The notes under the pieces: model-generated
The model's database searches: none
Told to the model about the DNA's origin: nothing
The model's input: the letters and a program-made list of their open reading frames with translations, nothing else
Assembly (NCBI GenBank): GCA_002084425.1
Contig: NBLN01000017.1
Coordinates: forward strand, 10,670-56,701
Reading direction: 5' to 3'
Origin: Desulfobacteraceae bacterium 4572_130
GTDB lineage: Bacteria; Desulfobacterota; Desulfobacteria; Desulfobacterales; Desulfobacteraceae
Length of the DNA: 46,032 nucleotides
Program-made: the position numbers and the translations under genes
Shown here: positions 25,794 through 35,366 of the stretch, piece after piece
Numbering within the stretch: the first letter of the stretch is position 1
How the letters are laid out: the number at the start of each line of letters is the position of its first letter

Positions 25794-28411
25794 TTACTTA
25801 ACAACTATTTTTTGTTTTATTTTATGAAGAAAGTTAAGAGCTTCCATTGGAGTTATGGATAATATGTCAATTTTTTCAAGCATATTTATAATTTTATTAT
25901 TATTGCTGTTCTTAAAAAGATCCATTTGCTGCCCCAGAGAATTATTTGATTTTAAGGTTTTTTTAACTTTTAATTTTTTATTTCTCGAATTTTCAGCATT
26001 TTCTTCAATTTTAGCTAAAATTTTTTTTGCTTTAATAATAAGCTTATCAGGAACTCCAGCAAGGCGTGCAACTTGAATTCCATAGCTTTTGTTGGTTCCA
26101 CCCTTTACAAGTTTTCTTAAAAAAACAATATTATCTTTAAATTCTTTTACAGCAATATTAAAATTTTTTATGCGGGGTTTTATTTTTTCAAGTCTTGTAA
26201 GTTCATGATAATAAGAAATTCCGCCACAGCCCACGCAATGCTCATGCCATCAAATGTACTTGTTCCCCTTCCTATTTCATCAAGAATTACAAGGCTGTTC
26301 TCTTTTGCATTATTTAAAATATTTGCTGTTTCTTCCATTTCCACCATAAAAGTACTTTGACCCTGGGAAAGATTATCTAATGCACCAACTCTAGTAAATA
26401 TTTTATCAATTATACATAAACTTGCCTTTTCTGCCGGAACAAAGCATCCCATTTGTGCCATTAAAGAGATAATTGCAACCTGACGTAAAACAGTTGATTT
26501 CCCTGCCATATTAGGACCTGTTATAATTAAAACCTGATTTTCATCATTATCAAGATTAACAGTGTTTGGCACATATCTTTCTCCTGTAATCATTTGTTCA
26601 ATAACAGGATGTCTTCCATTTATAATAGAAATTTCTTTTTTAATATTTATTTCAGGTTTTAAATAATTATTCTCATCTGCAATCTTGGCAAAACAAAACA
26701 AAACATCAATACTTGCAAGAAAATCTGCTATTTTAAGAATTGATTCTGTTTTCTTAGTAACTTGATTTTTTATTTTACAAAATAAGAGATATTCTAATGC
26801 AGATCTTTTTTCCTGGGCATTTAAAACTTTTGACTCAACTTGTTTTAACTCATCTGTAATAAATCTTTCTGCATTTACAAGAGTTTGTTTTTTTATGTAA
26901 TTATTTGGAACTGATTTTGCCTGTATCTTGGAAACCTCAATAAAATATCCAAAAATTTTATTATATTTTATTTTTAAAGAACTTAATCCTGTTTTTTCTT
27001 TTTCCTTTATTCCTGTTTTTAATATCCATTTTCTGCCGTGTCTTGCAATTTCCAAAAGCTCATCAAGTTCTTCATCAAAACCATTATTTATTATTCCACC
27101 TTCATTTAAGGTGTGAGGTGCGTCTTGTCTAATTGCCCTATGAATTAAATTTGCAAGTTCTGTAAGTTCCCTAAGTACCTTGTCTTTATTTTCAATATTT
27201 CCGCCTTTAAAAAGAATAGATGAAAATTTATTAAGGTCATTAAATATATCAGGAAGTTTAAAAAGGGATTTTTTAAGAAAAATTAAATCTTTTGCATTTC
27301 CATGCCCCATAGAAATCCTGGTGCCTAGTCTTTCCAAATCATAAACAGATTTTAAATTACCTATAATACTTTGTCTTAAAAATTTTTGTTGCTTTGCATC
27401 ACTAACAGCAGAAAGTCTTTTTTCTATGTCATTTTTTTTTATAAGTGGATGTCTAATCCAAGTCTTAATAAGCCTGCTTCCCATGGCTGTAACAGTTTTA
27501 TCTAGAACATTTAAAAGAGTTCCTTTTTTATCTCCTGTTTGTATATTTTTTAAAAGTTCAAGATTTCTACATGATTTATCATCAATTAGCAAATAGCTAT
27601 TAAGCTCATACTTTTTTAAACATAATATATGGTCTGTTGTTTGTAGTTGTGTTTCTTCAACATATGATATTATAGCACCAGCTGCAACAACCCCAGCTCT
27701 TAAATCTTCACAACCAAATCCCTGGAGACTTCTTGTTTTAAATTTTTTTGTAAGAATTAATTTAGCTTCAGAAAAGTTAAAAACACTATCTTCAAGATAT
27801 GTTATTTGTTTGCTGGAAAAAACTTTTTTTATATAATTAAAAGCAGGATCTTTTTTAAAATAAAAAGGAAGAATAATTTCACTTGCATCAAGTTTTAAAG
27901 CCTCATTAATTAAAGCATCAGGAATTCTGCCATTTTCTGTATTAATCTCAGTTGTACAAAATAAACCAGTTGAAATATCTAGAAATGAAAGACCTGCATA
28001 CCTATTGTTTATGCAAATACATAAAAGAAAATTATTGGAATCTTTATCAAGAAGATTTTCATTTAAAATCATGCCAGAGGTGATAACTCTTACTACTTTT
28101 CTTTTTACAAGTCCCTTTGCCAGAGCAGGATCTTCTATTTGCTCACACAAAGCAACTTTGCAGCCTTTTTTAATAAGTTTAGCAATATATGTATCTGCGG
28201 AACGAAAGGGAATTCCGCACATTGGTATTGGAGTATCATTGTTTTTATTTCTGGAAGTAAGGGCTATGTCCAGGAGGGGAGCTGCTTTTTCCGCATCTTT
28301 ATAAAACATTTCATAAAAATCTCCCATTCGATAAAAAAGAATTGTATCAGGATATTTTTCTTTTATGGAAAAATATTGTTCCATCATTGGAGTATTTTTT
28401 TGAACAGTCAT
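25794..28411 (-). pseudogene. mutS: DNA mismatch repair protein MutS, frameshifted in the ATPase
   Basis: MutS recognises mismatches and recruits MutL. Two frames together cover an almost complete protein. The first (28411 to about 26216) has the mismatch-binding FYRMGDFYE motif, the core domains and the ATPase with ITGPNMAGKSTVLRQ, LSQGQSTFMVEMEE and VILDEIGRGTSTFDGMSIAWAVAE. At about 26216-26219 the frame runs off into a stop at 26180. The -1 frame resumes at once with YYHELTRLEKIKPRIKNFN and continues to 25794 (AVKEFKDNIVFLRKLV, SYGIQVARLAG). The residues normally between, around the FAT of the FATHYHEL H-loop, are missing, about 13-15 codons. So a deletion that is not a multiple of three, not a single-base slip, broke the gene. 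Confidence 0.9.
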
Positions 28412-28603
28412 AGTAAAGATATTTAAATGATAAGATTAATAAACTTATAAAAAATTGCTTGTGTGGTGACCCACAAATAATTAAAAATTAATCCCAAAAC
28501 CTAGCAAATATTCTAGCTTTAAAACTATAGTATTTTTAAAATCTTAAAAAAATCTAGGGGAAAGTATATGGAAAGCCTTTATAATGCCATCAAATACTAG
28601 AAT

Positions 28604-28996
28604 TTATTCTGGATCTTGTTTTTCCAGTGTTTGTTCTTTTGGAGATTCTTCTTTAGTTGTTGTTTCCTGTTTAGAAGTTTGGTTTTGGTATGGATCACTT
28701 TTAAATGCCTGAAGTTCACTTTTTAAAGAAGATATAGTTTGATTAAGATATTTAATTAATTTTTTTGATTTTAATTTTGATGTTACTAGAAAAAAGCCGG
28801 TAATAAGCAATCCTAGAATCAAACATCCTAACCAATAAAAAACAATTGAAATATCAGGTGTTGTCCAAACCCAATCTTTAATACAAAATTGAAATGATAA
28901 AGCATGTTTTTCAAAGAAAAAAGCTTGATTTTGATAAATTCCAACACCAGCAAATATCAGAATAATTGTTCCTAAAAAAAATTTGAATTTTTTCAT
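28604..28996 (-). CDS. LapA-domain-like membrane protein
   Basis: A small inner-membrane protein of 130 aa. The start ATG at 28996 has a GGAGA site six bases upstream; an ATG 8 codons earlier has none. There are two hydrophobic segments, FKFFLGTIILIFAGVGIYQN near the N terminus and VFYWLGCLILGLLITGFFLV in the middle, followed by a coiled-coil-prone KLKSKKLIKYLNQTISSLKS segment and a Glu/Gln/Thr-rich tail. The two-helix-plus-coil layout matches LapA (lipopolysaccharide assembly protein A) domains. The function is inferred from this layout only. Confidence 0.7.
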   Translation of the reverse strand: MKKFKFFLGTIILIFAGVGIYQNQAFFFEKHALSFQFCIKDWVWTTPDISIVFYWLGCLILGLLITGFFLVTSKLKSKKLIKYLNQTISSLKSELQAFKSDPYQNQTSKQETTTKEESPKEQTLEKQDPE

Positions 28997-29100
28997 TTGA
29001 TATCTCCAATAAATTTTCATTAAAAAATATCTTAACTTAAAAAAAGTTTAACCTTAAAATCATAGAACAAATATTGTTTTTTTTCAATTATTCTTTGATG

Positions 29101-29176
29101 GTCTTAAATTAACAATCAAAAAATATTTTATGTTTTTTAAAGTATTTTTATAAAAAATGTGTTTGTGCAAAGGGCT
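29101..29176 (-). mobile_element. Truncated 197-bp MITE, left end only
   Basis: On the minus strand it starts AGCCCTTTGCACAAACACAT and follows the other copies for about 75 bp, then diverges. It sits upstream of the dihydrouridine synthase gene. Confidence 0.75.
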
Positions 29177-29247
29177 TAAAATATCATAGATTATAATTAT
29201 AAATATATCTCTTAAAATTGAGTAATTAATAAAAAAAAGTGGAAACC

Positions 29248-30222
29248 ATGAAAATTGGAAATCTTAGATTAAAGGGAAAAACAATTCTTGCTCCTCTTGC
29301 AGGAATAACAAATCTTCCCTTTAGGCTTATTGTTAAAGAATGTGGATGTGCCCTTGTGTGCAGTGAAATGATAAGCAGCAGAGGAATTCTTAATAATTGC
29401 CACAAAACCTTAATGATGTTTGATTCAAGAAAACAAGAACGCCCCTTATCAGTACAAATTTTTGGTTCAGATCCTAATATAATGGCCCAGGCTGCAAAAA
29501 TTATTGAACAAGAAAAAACAGCAGATATTATTGATATTAATTTTGGTTGCAGCGTAAAAAAAGTTGTTAAAACAGGAGCAGGTGTTGCTCTTATGAGAAA
29601 TCATAAAAATGCTGAAAATGTAATAAAAGCTGTTAGAAAAGCAATATCAATACCCCTTACAATTAAAATCAGAACAGGTTGGGACAGATCAGGAATTCAA
29701 GCATTTGAAATTGCTAAAATAGCAGAAGATAATGGAGTTAATGCAATTTGTGTTCACCCAAGAACAGCAACCCAGGGTTTTAAGGGCAAACCTGATTTAA
29801 GTTTAATAAAAAAAATTAAATTACAAATTTCCCTGCCTGTTATTGGAAATGGAGATATTCTTTATCCAGAACATGCTCTGGATATGATTAAGCAAACTAA
29901 TTGCGATGGAGTTATGATAGGAAGGGGAGCTATTTCAAATCCCTTTATTTTTTCATCAATAGAATCTCTTTTAAAAAATGAAAAATGTTTTTATCCTGAT
30001 TCCAATGATATTTTTAAAATAATGAAAAAGCTTTTAATTGTATCTATTGAATATTTTGGGGAAAATAAAGGCTGTAAAATAATGCGAAAAAGACTTAGCT
30101 GGTTTGTCAAGGGATTGCCCAATGCAGCAAATTTTAGAAGATCTCTTTCAAAAATTGAATCCTTATCTGATACTATGGCTTTAATTAATAATTTTCAGGA
30201 AAGTATTGAAAAAATATCGTAA
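29248..30222 (+). CDS. dusB: tRNA-dihydrouridine synthase
   Basis: An FMN enzyme that reduces uridine to dihydrouridine in tRNA. From ATG 29248 the product is 324 aa; a GTG three codons earlier also lies in frame, and AGTGGA precedes the ATG. The TIM barrel has LAPLAGITNLPFRLIVKECG, CSEMISSRGI, the catalytic Cys in INFGCSVKKVVKTGAG (the usual Pro after Cys is Ser here), IRTGWD, VHPRTATQGFKGKPDL and GNGDILYPEHA, GVMIGRGAISNPFIF. The C-terminal tRNA-binding helical domain contains KRLSWFVKGLPNAANFRR. It matches the DusB group best by its motifs. Confidence 0.92.
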   Translation: MKIGNLRLKGKTILAPLAGITNLPFRLIVKECGCALVCSEMISSRGILNNCHKTLMMFDSRKQERPLSVQIFGSDPNIMAQAAKIIEQEKTADIIDINFGCSVKKVVKTGAGVALMRNHKNAENVIKAVRKAISIPLTIKIRTGWDRSGIQAFEIAKIAEDNGVNAICVHPRTATQGFKGKPDLSLIKKIKLQISLPVIGNGDILYPEHALDMIKQTNCDGVMIGRGAISNPFIFSSIESLLKNEKCFYPDSNDIFKIMKKLLIVSIEYFGENKGCKIMRKRLSWFVKGLPNAANFRRSLSKIESLSDTMALINNFQESIEKIS

Positions 30223-30446
30223 ATTTAAGTAAAAAAATAAGTGATTATTTGTCATAAAAGATATTAGATTATAGTTAGAGTTAAACATCGTAAAATATGA
30301 TAAGTTAGTATTTTTTATCCTTTTTTGTATTGTTTAGGATATTTGCTTTTCTTCCATAAATCTTCAAAAAGGTGTTTATGCTTTTTTTTTATATTTTAAT
30401 ATATCTGCAAGTTGTAATGAATGACTAATAAAATGTTGTTTAACAT

Positions 30447-30504
30447 AAGACCTTTTATAAATTTCATCATTAAATTAGTTGATTTTTATAAAAGGTCTTT
30501 TTTT
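30447..30504. terminator. Bidirectional terminator between dusB and the reductase operon
   Basis: A 15-bp perfect stem, AAGACCTTTTATAAA (30447-30461) against TTTATAAAAGGTCTT, with a T-run at the right end (to 30504). It separates the converging dusB and benzoyl-CoA reductase transcripts. The same AAGACCTTTT/AAAAGGTCTT core occurs in the terminator at 24083. The rest of the 311-bp spacer holds no gene. Confidence 0.85.
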
Positions 30505-30533
30505 GATTTGTACATTGGCAGTTATATTTTTTG

Positions 30534-30824
30534 TTACCAACTATGAGATATAGCTTGATTTTTACAAGATGCAACACAGGGCAGGGGGGCAACATTATCC
30601 TTAGGCTTACATGGATTGCATTCATATTTCAGTTTTTTCTTTTTATCATTTTTTACAATAGCCACAGGTTCATCCCTCATGGGATCATTGGGATCTTCGT
30701 CCAGAACTTCAAAAATTCCCAGGCTGCATGCTGTAACACAATCTTCACAACCATCACATTTGTCTGTATCAATAGTTATAAAATAATCTCCTGAAGCATC
30801 TTTATATCCATAATTTGCAAACAT
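30534..30824 (-). CDS. 2[4Fe-4S] ferredoxin of the benzoyl-CoA reductase operon
   Basis: A 96-aa electron carrier. The first cluster motif is CDGCEDCVTAC (residues about 23-33) and the second is CNPCK...CVASCK near the C terminus with an unusual spacing of 11 residues between the pairs. Its place directly downstream of the reductase subunits, with ligands like those of BzdM/BadB ferredoxins, suggests it delivers low-potential electrons to benzoyl-CoA reductase. The acidic DEDPNDPMRDEP linker between the clusters fits that group. A ribosome-binding site AAAAGG precedes the ATG. Confidence 0.85.
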   Translation of the reverse strand: MFANYGYKDASGDYFITIDTDKCDGCEDCVTACSLGIFEVLDEDPNDPMRDEPVAIVKNDKKKKLKYECNPCKPKDNVAPLPCVASCKNQAISHSW

Positions 30825-30856
30825 AAATCACCTTTTAATAAAATTTATAATTATTA

Positions 30857-30917
30857 ATTTTAATGGCATTATAAAAATGCTTAGAATTTTTTTCTAAATT
30901 TTTTATAATGCTATCAT
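30857..30917. repeat. Long palindrome (palindrome family, copy 2)
   Basis: TAATGGCATTATAAAAA on the left and TTTTTTATAATGCTATCATTA on the right pair over about 17 bp, with an inner TTAGAA/TTCTAA stem. It lies between the ferredoxin and BzdQ-like genes and may end or stabilise the reductase mRNA. Confidence 0.7.
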
Positions 30918-30927
30918 TAATAGTATA

Positions 30928-31815
30928 TTATTTTTTTCTGCCTTTTCCTTTTTTGCAAAGGGCATTTCCAAAAAGTGCAGCTCCTGCAGCTCCTGCAAGC
31001 TGGGTATCCCATTTAGTTTTCATAAAATCAAGTTTAACCATTGGCATAAGTCTTTCCATAACACCTCTGTTTTTTGCCATTCCACCTGTAACTGCAAATC
31101 CTTTTTCAATTCCTATTTTTTCAATAAGCTCAAATATTCTTCCAGCCATTGCCCTGCAATAGGCAGCCAGGACTTGTTCTGTACTCCAACCTGCACGCAA
31201 AAGACCTGTTGCCTCAGTTTTTGCATAAACAACACAGGTACTAGAAACTGGTTCAGGTTCTTTTTCTACATCAAGGGAACGATCACCTACTTCATTAATG
31301 GAAACACCAACAAGATCTGAAAAAACTTCCATGCCCCTTCCTGTTCCAGCAGCACATTTATCATTCATTAAAAAATTTGAAACTTTACCTTTTTCATCAC
31401 ATTTAATAGCTTTTATGTCTTGTCCTCCAACATCAAGAACAGTGCGAACTTCAGAACCATAAATATAATTTGCTCCTCTTGCATGGCAGGCAATTTCTGT
31501 AAGTGTACGATCTGCCATAGGTACATTGACTCTGCCATATCCAGTACCAATACAATAATTAATTATACTTTCATCTGCTCCTAATTCTTTTAAAGCAAAG
31601 TTAAGGGCATTTCTAGCACTGTTTGGGCTGTCAGAACCTGTTCGCATATTTCCATAGGCAAGCATTTCACCATCTGCCATAACAACAGCCTGAGAACTTA
31701 CTGATCCAACATCTATTCCAGCTGTAATATATTTTGCCTTTTTAAAATTAATATCAGGGTTTGCCCAATTGGACTCTGTCCATCTCCAAAGTTCCTGATT
31801 ATTTTTATCTGTCAT
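30928..31815 (-). CDS. Benzoyl-CoA reductase ATPase subunit (BcrD/BadG/BzdQ type)
   Basis: One of the two ASKHA-fold ATPase subunits that couple ATP hydrolysis to electron transfer in class I benzoyl-CoA reductase. The 295-aa protein has phosphate-1 motif GIDVGSVSSQAVV (about residues 31-43), DVGGQDIKAI, the first cluster Cys in NDKCAAGTGRGME, the second Cys in STCVVYAKTEATGLL, and the adenosine motif VTGGMAKNRGV. Each such subunit gives two Cys for an inter-subunit [4Fe-4S] cluster. The next gene encodes a different ATPase subunit, which distinguishes this from homodimeric dehydratase activators. The C-terminal GKGRKK is unusual. Confidence 0.88.
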   Translation of the reverse strand: MTDKNNQELWRWTESNWANPDINFKKAKYITAGIDVGSVSSQAVVMADGEMLAYGNMRTGSDSPNSARNALNFALKELGADESIINYCIGTGYGRVNVPMADRTLTEIACHARGANYIYGSEVRTVLDVGGQDIKAIKCDEKGKVSNFLMNDKCAAGTGRGMEVFSDLVGVSINEVGDRSLDVEKEPEPVSSTCVVYAKTEATGLLRAGWSTEQVLAAYCRAMAGRIFELIEKIGIEKGFAVTGGMAKNRGVMERLMPMVKLDFMKTKWDTQLAGAAGAALFGNALCKKGKGRKK

Positions 31816-31867
31816 TTTTTATCTCCTATATAGCGTTATTTCAGGATTGTTTTTTAAAATTTATAAT

Positions 31868-32635
31868 TTACAGTGCTGCAACTAATGCTGCCCCTAATGC
31901 TGGTCCAAATTCAGGCTCATCTGGCACATAAATTTTTTCAACATTAAGTTCTCTTTGAATAGGTGTAATAAACCCTGGATTGCGGCCAACACCACCCATA
32001 ACTACAATATCTTCATTTACACCAATTCTGCGAATCATTGATACAATCCTGCTTGCCATTGAATCATGAATTGCCCGACTAATATCATTTGTAGCAGTTT
32101 TTGCATGAATAAGCCCAACAACCTCTGATTCTGCAAATACAACACATTGTGCATTCATGCCTATTTCTTTATCTGATGTAAGGGCAAGGGGACCCATTTC
32201 TTCTAAATCAACTTCCAAAGCCCTTGCCATGGCTTCAATAAAAGAACCAGCACCAGCAGCACATTTTTCATTAATAACAAAGTCTTCAATATCACCATTT
32301 TCATTAATTTTTACAGTTCTTCCTTCTTCGCTGCCTACATCAACCACTGTTCTTGCATTGCTGAAAAAATAATTAGCAGCTTTTCCCATGGCTTTTATAT
32401 CATTAACATTTACATCTGCAATTTCCACAAAATCTTTGCCAGATCCTGTAGCTCCAATTTTTTCTATTTTATCCTTTGAAAGATTTCCTGCTTTTAAGGC
32501 ATCTTCAAATGCTCTTTTAACAGCCAATCTTTGATCAAATCCTGTTAAAACCATATTTTTACAAAGGATTTTATCATTGTCCATGATCACAACTTTTGTA
32601 TTTTTTGCACCACTTTCTATTCCAGCTGTTATCAT
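31868..32635 (-). CDS. Benzoyl-CoA reductase ATPase subunit (BcrA/BadF/BzdP type)
   Basis: The second ASKHA ATPase subunit, 255 aa. Phosphate-1 is AGIESGAKNTKVVIM, then GATGSGKDFVEIAD, DVGSEEGRTVKI, the cluster Cys in NEKCAAGAGSFIEAM, and AQCVVFAESEVVGLI with a second Cys; VVMGGVGRNPGF ends the ATP site. From memory, Thauera BcrA and Rhodopseudomonas BadF carry an extra N-terminal region and are over 400 aa. The short form here is closer to the Bzd type of Azoarcus and Ferroglobus. A GGAGGT-like site (ACGGAGGTTTA) precedes the ATG. A 95-bp repeat separates it from the upstream subunit gene. Confidence 0.87.
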   Translation of the reverse strand: MITAGIESGAKNTKVVIMDNDKILCKNMVLTGFDQRLAVKRAFEDALKAGNLSKDKIEKIGATGSGKDFVEIADVNVNDIKAMGKAANYFFSNARTVVDVGSEEGRTVKINENGDIEDFVINEKCAAGAGSFIEAMARALEVDLEEMGPLALTSDKEIGMNAQCVVFAESEVVGLIHAKTATNDISRAIHDSMASRIVSMIRRIGVNEDIVVMGGVGRNPGFITPIQRELNVEKIYVPDEPEFGPALGAALVAAL

Positions 32636-32672
32636 TATATTAAACCTCCGTTTTAACTTTTTACGAATTTAT

Positions 32673-32770
32673 TTATATAAAAGAACTTGTAATTATTTAA
32701 TATTCTTTCATGTTTTGTTGTAAGGCAAACCAGAGAAACTAAAAATCAGATCTGCCTTATGGCAGTTATT
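32673..32770 (+). repeat. 95-bp two-hairpin repeat, copy 5
   Basis: Full-length copy with CAGATCTGCCTTATGGCAGT at its right end. It lies inside the benzoyl-CoA reductase operon, antisense to it. Confidence 0.88.
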
Positions 32771-32781
32771 TTAGTTGTTTA

Positions 32782-34089
32782 CTAGGCTGGTTTTGACAAC
32801 CCTAAACTTTCCATGAAAATATCAAGGCGTTTTATTGTTGCTGCTTCATCAAATTCATTAGCATCACCCATATTGCCTTCATATGCCATAACTTTGTTTC
32901 CCCGTTCAATAAGTCCAAGGCGATTTTCAGCTATGCCAACAGATAAGCCTTCACATCCTCTATTATAATGAAGAATAATTCCATCAGTTTTCCAATTTTT
33001 TGCAATGGAATCCATCATCTTGGTTTTATATTCAGGATGATAAAAATGCTGGTATTCAGGTTTTGAAAGATGCCAGTCAGCCAGCATTGTACATATTTCT
33101 TCTCTTGTTCTAGGTTTTTGTTCCGGCATTGGCCGGGGAGTAAATTCATGTTTTTCATCATCATAAAGCCACATACCTTCAAGTCCAAATGTGTATAAAG
33201 AACCTATAGATACAACTCCCCATTCTTCCATATACCTGTAAATTTTAAGAAATCCCCAAGGTGGCTGTGTATCAGTCATTATTCGTTTTTGCTCATTTGG
33301 AACTGCTGCAATACCACGATCAACACGATCTTTTACTTCATCATAAAGTTCATCATAAAAATCAGCAAAAGCCTTATTGGATTTTTGAAGTGTTCCAAAA
33401 ACATAAAAAGAATAAATACTTTTTTCATCAAGTGGTGCAGGTGTTGCTCTGTTTAACATACATATTTGAGCCCATTTATATGTGGAACGAATATCATTCC
33501 ATGCAGCCTTTGCAAAAAGTTCATCATTAAATTCCCTTCCTGTAACTTTTTGGAGCCATTCAATACCTTCTAAAAGCTGGTCTGAAACATATTTTATTCT
33601 ATGAGCATACATTTCAGGCTCAAACGGAGGATAGGCTCCTGCTCCAACATCTACACAATAAAGAGGTACACCACCTTCAAGTTCACAAGCATTTTGATAC
33701 CATTTTGCATGAGAACAGCAAATATGCTGGGACCAGGAAAAATCAGCTTTGGGAAATTTACCACCTAAGGCATATTTATTACATAAAATTGATCCCCAGT
33801 AATTTCTCATATATGCACAAAGATCCCGTGCAAATCCATAGTTTGCTGAAGCATTTAAAAATTTTTGTGAAAGAGGGCGGTCAAAGGCACAAGTTGCACC
33901 ATAGGGTTCTCCTGTAACACAATATACATCTTCACCAAGACCTGATGGCACAGCATCAAAAGCCCAGGCACTTCCCATCCAGCGAAGTCCGCCTTTATCT
34001 TTTGCCTGGGCAAAGTTTTTATAAAATTCCTCTCGTAATTCCTTTGCCTTGGACCAGCATTTTAGCTGCTCTGTAGGATATTTTGCCAT
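32782..34089 (-). CDS. Benzoyl-CoA reductase subunit (BcrB/BadE/BzdO type)
   Basis: One of the two substrate-reducing subunits of the 2-hydroxyacyl-CoA dehydratase D-component family that hold the active-site [4Fe-4S] cluster. I start at ATG 34089 (MAKYPTEQ) behind AGGAG; an ATG seven codons earlier lacks a site. The 435-aa length equals that remembered for Thauera BcrB. Cys-rich blocks are HICCSHAKW (about 127), NRGCEGLSVG (near 383) and the substrate-side PPWGFLKIYRYMEEWGVVSIGS. It is followed by the short ATPase subunit gene, with the 95-bp repeat between. Confidence 0.87.
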   Translation of the reverse strand: MAKYPTEQLKCWSKAKELREEFYKNFAQAKDKGGLRWMGSAWAFDAVPSGLGEDVYCVTGEPYGATCAFDRPLSQKFLNASANYGFARDLCAYMRNYWGSILCNKYALGGKFPKADFSWSQHICCSHAKWYQNACELEGGVPLYCVDVGAGAYPPFEPEMYAHRIKYVSDQLLEGIEWLQKVTGREFNDELFAKAAWNDIRSTYKWAQICMLNRATPAPLDEKSIYSFYVFGTLQKSNKAFADFYDELYDEVKDRVDRGIAAVPNEQKRIMTDTQPPWGFLKIYRYMEEWGVVSIGSLYTFGLEGMWLYDDEKHEFTPRPMPEQKPRTREEICTMLADWHLSKPEYQHFYHPEYKTKMMDSIAKNWKTDGIILHYNRGCEGLSVGIAENRLGLIERGNKVMAYEGNMGDANEFDEAATIKRLDIFMESLGLSKPA

Positions 34090-34157
34090 TTTATTATTTC
34101 TCCTGTACATCCTTAAATAGTTGATAATTTAGTAAAAAGTCTAAATAAGTGATATAA

Positions 34158-34207
34158 TAGCTAAGTAAAAAGCTTCATATATGATGAAGATTTTTTACAA
34201 CGCCATT
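34158..34207. repeat. Long palindrome (palindrome family, copy 3)
   Basis: On the minus strand ATGGCGTTGTAAAAAATCTT pairs with TTTTTAC further on, around a CTTCAT/ATGAAG stem. The arms match the palindrome upstream of tsf. It lies between the BzdN- and BzdO-like genes. Confidence 0.6.
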
Positions 34208-34211
34208 TTTT

Positions 34212-35366
34212 TTAATCAAAAAGATCATCTTCTGTTTCCAAAGTTTCAAGAAATGCTTCAACTCTTATTGAAAATGGGCCCACAGGAGTTGTAACATCAA
34301 ATTCAAGAAAATATGTTGGCACACCTGCTTTTTCAAGGGCTTGTTTTACAAAGGGAATATCTGCTTCATGAGGATCACAGAATTTTTGCTGTAATACAAT
34401 TGCTCCATCAACATTAAAATCCTTGGCAAATTTTAAAATTCTATCAAGTCTGGTTCTTTTGGGCCAATCTTTGGAAGGACAGGGAGTTCTTGCAACATAA
34501 CGAGCAGCAATAGCTTTAAGGGGATCATCTGTTTTTTCTTGAGTTTCATCCCAGAAATATCTTGTTGTTGTACAATGTTCTTCAATAACAATAGTTGCGC
34601 CAACTGCTTCTGTTTCACCAAGATGTTCAACCATATTAATAAATGCAATATCATCATTTTCACTGCCAACAAGCATAAGCCTTTTACCGGGGTCTCTATC
34701 AAGTTTTCTTGTTTCAAGCTCTTTTAATACTTGTTTTGCAACAGGCAGCCATTCTCTTGCATCAGTAAAAAATTGGGAGCATGTCATGTACATTGCTTCT
34801 TCACCTGTTATAGGAGGATTTTCTTGTTTTCTAAATTCATAAATCTTTTTCATGGTTTGACGAACTTGGTTCATGATTTCTATACCTTTTTCAAGGTCAG
34901 CATCTGTTATGGTTTTTCCTGTAAGAGTTTCAAGTTTTTTTATTAAAAGCTCAAATTCTCCCTTAAGAAATGGAACAGAGCTTGGGCTTTGAACATGACT
35001 TGGCATGGGAAGATAATGACTCCATCCTGGATTAAGATGTTGATCCCAGGAAGTATATGCTTGTCTTAGATGAATACATGATTGTCCAATTGTAATTCCA
35101 TCAAGATAATTATATTTTCCCTTAAGACCCTGGGCTAGTACATCTCTACAAAAGGGACAAAACATTGCAAAAATATGAGGTTCAGTAACATCCTGTAATT
35201 CATGGGATCCAAGAATTCTAACTGGTAAAACATCAAAGGCATAATAAATTTCTTCTGGAACATAGGTACAGAAAAAACCTATCATTTTTCCCCCTGTTCT
35301 TTTTTTCCAGTCTTTTTGGTATATATGTCTATTTTCATACCAATGTTGAAACTGCTCTATTGCCAT
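34212..35366 (-). CDS. Benzoyl-CoA reductase subunit (BcrC/BadD/BzdN type)
   Basis: The first gene of the reductase operon, 384 aa, the other D-component-like subunit. It carries the family Cys residues in AMFCPFCRDVLAQG (about residues 67-80), GQSCIHLRQ and QKFCDPHEADIP, which should ligate a [4Fe-4S] cluster together with the BcrB-type subunit. With two distinct ATPase subunits and a dedicated ferredoxin in one operon, this is class I (ATP-dependent) benzoyl-CoA reductase, which dearomatises benzoyl-CoA in anaerobic aromatic degradation. A very strong AAAGGAGGAAG site precedes the ATG, which suggests high expression. Reduction of a related aromatic acyl-CoA remains possible. Confidence 0.87.
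   Translation of the reverse strand: MAIEQFQHWYENRHIYQKDWKKRTGGKMIGFFCTYVPEEIYYAFDVLPVRILGSHELQDVTEPHIFAMFCPFCRDVLAQGLKGKYNYLDGITIGQSCIHLRQAYTSWDQHLNPGWSHYLPMPSHVQSPSSVPFLKGEFELLIKKLETLTGKTITDADLEKGIEIMNQVRQTMKKIYEFRKQENPPITGEEAMYMTCSQFFTDAREWLPVAKQVLKELETRKLDRDPGKRLMLVGSENDDIAFINMVEHLGETEAVGATIVIEEHCTTTRYFWDETQEKTDDPLKAIAARYVARTPCPSKDWPKRTRLDRILKFAKDFNVDGAIVLQQKFCDPHEADIPFVKQALEKAGVPTYFLEFDVTTPVGPFSIRVEAFLETLETEDDLFD

Noticed and set aside
30534-35366. 2-hydroxyacyl-CoA dehydratase operon
   Set aside because: Those systems have one activator ATPase forming a homodimer. Here two different ASKHA subunits and a ferredoxin accompany subunits of BcrB and BcrC length.
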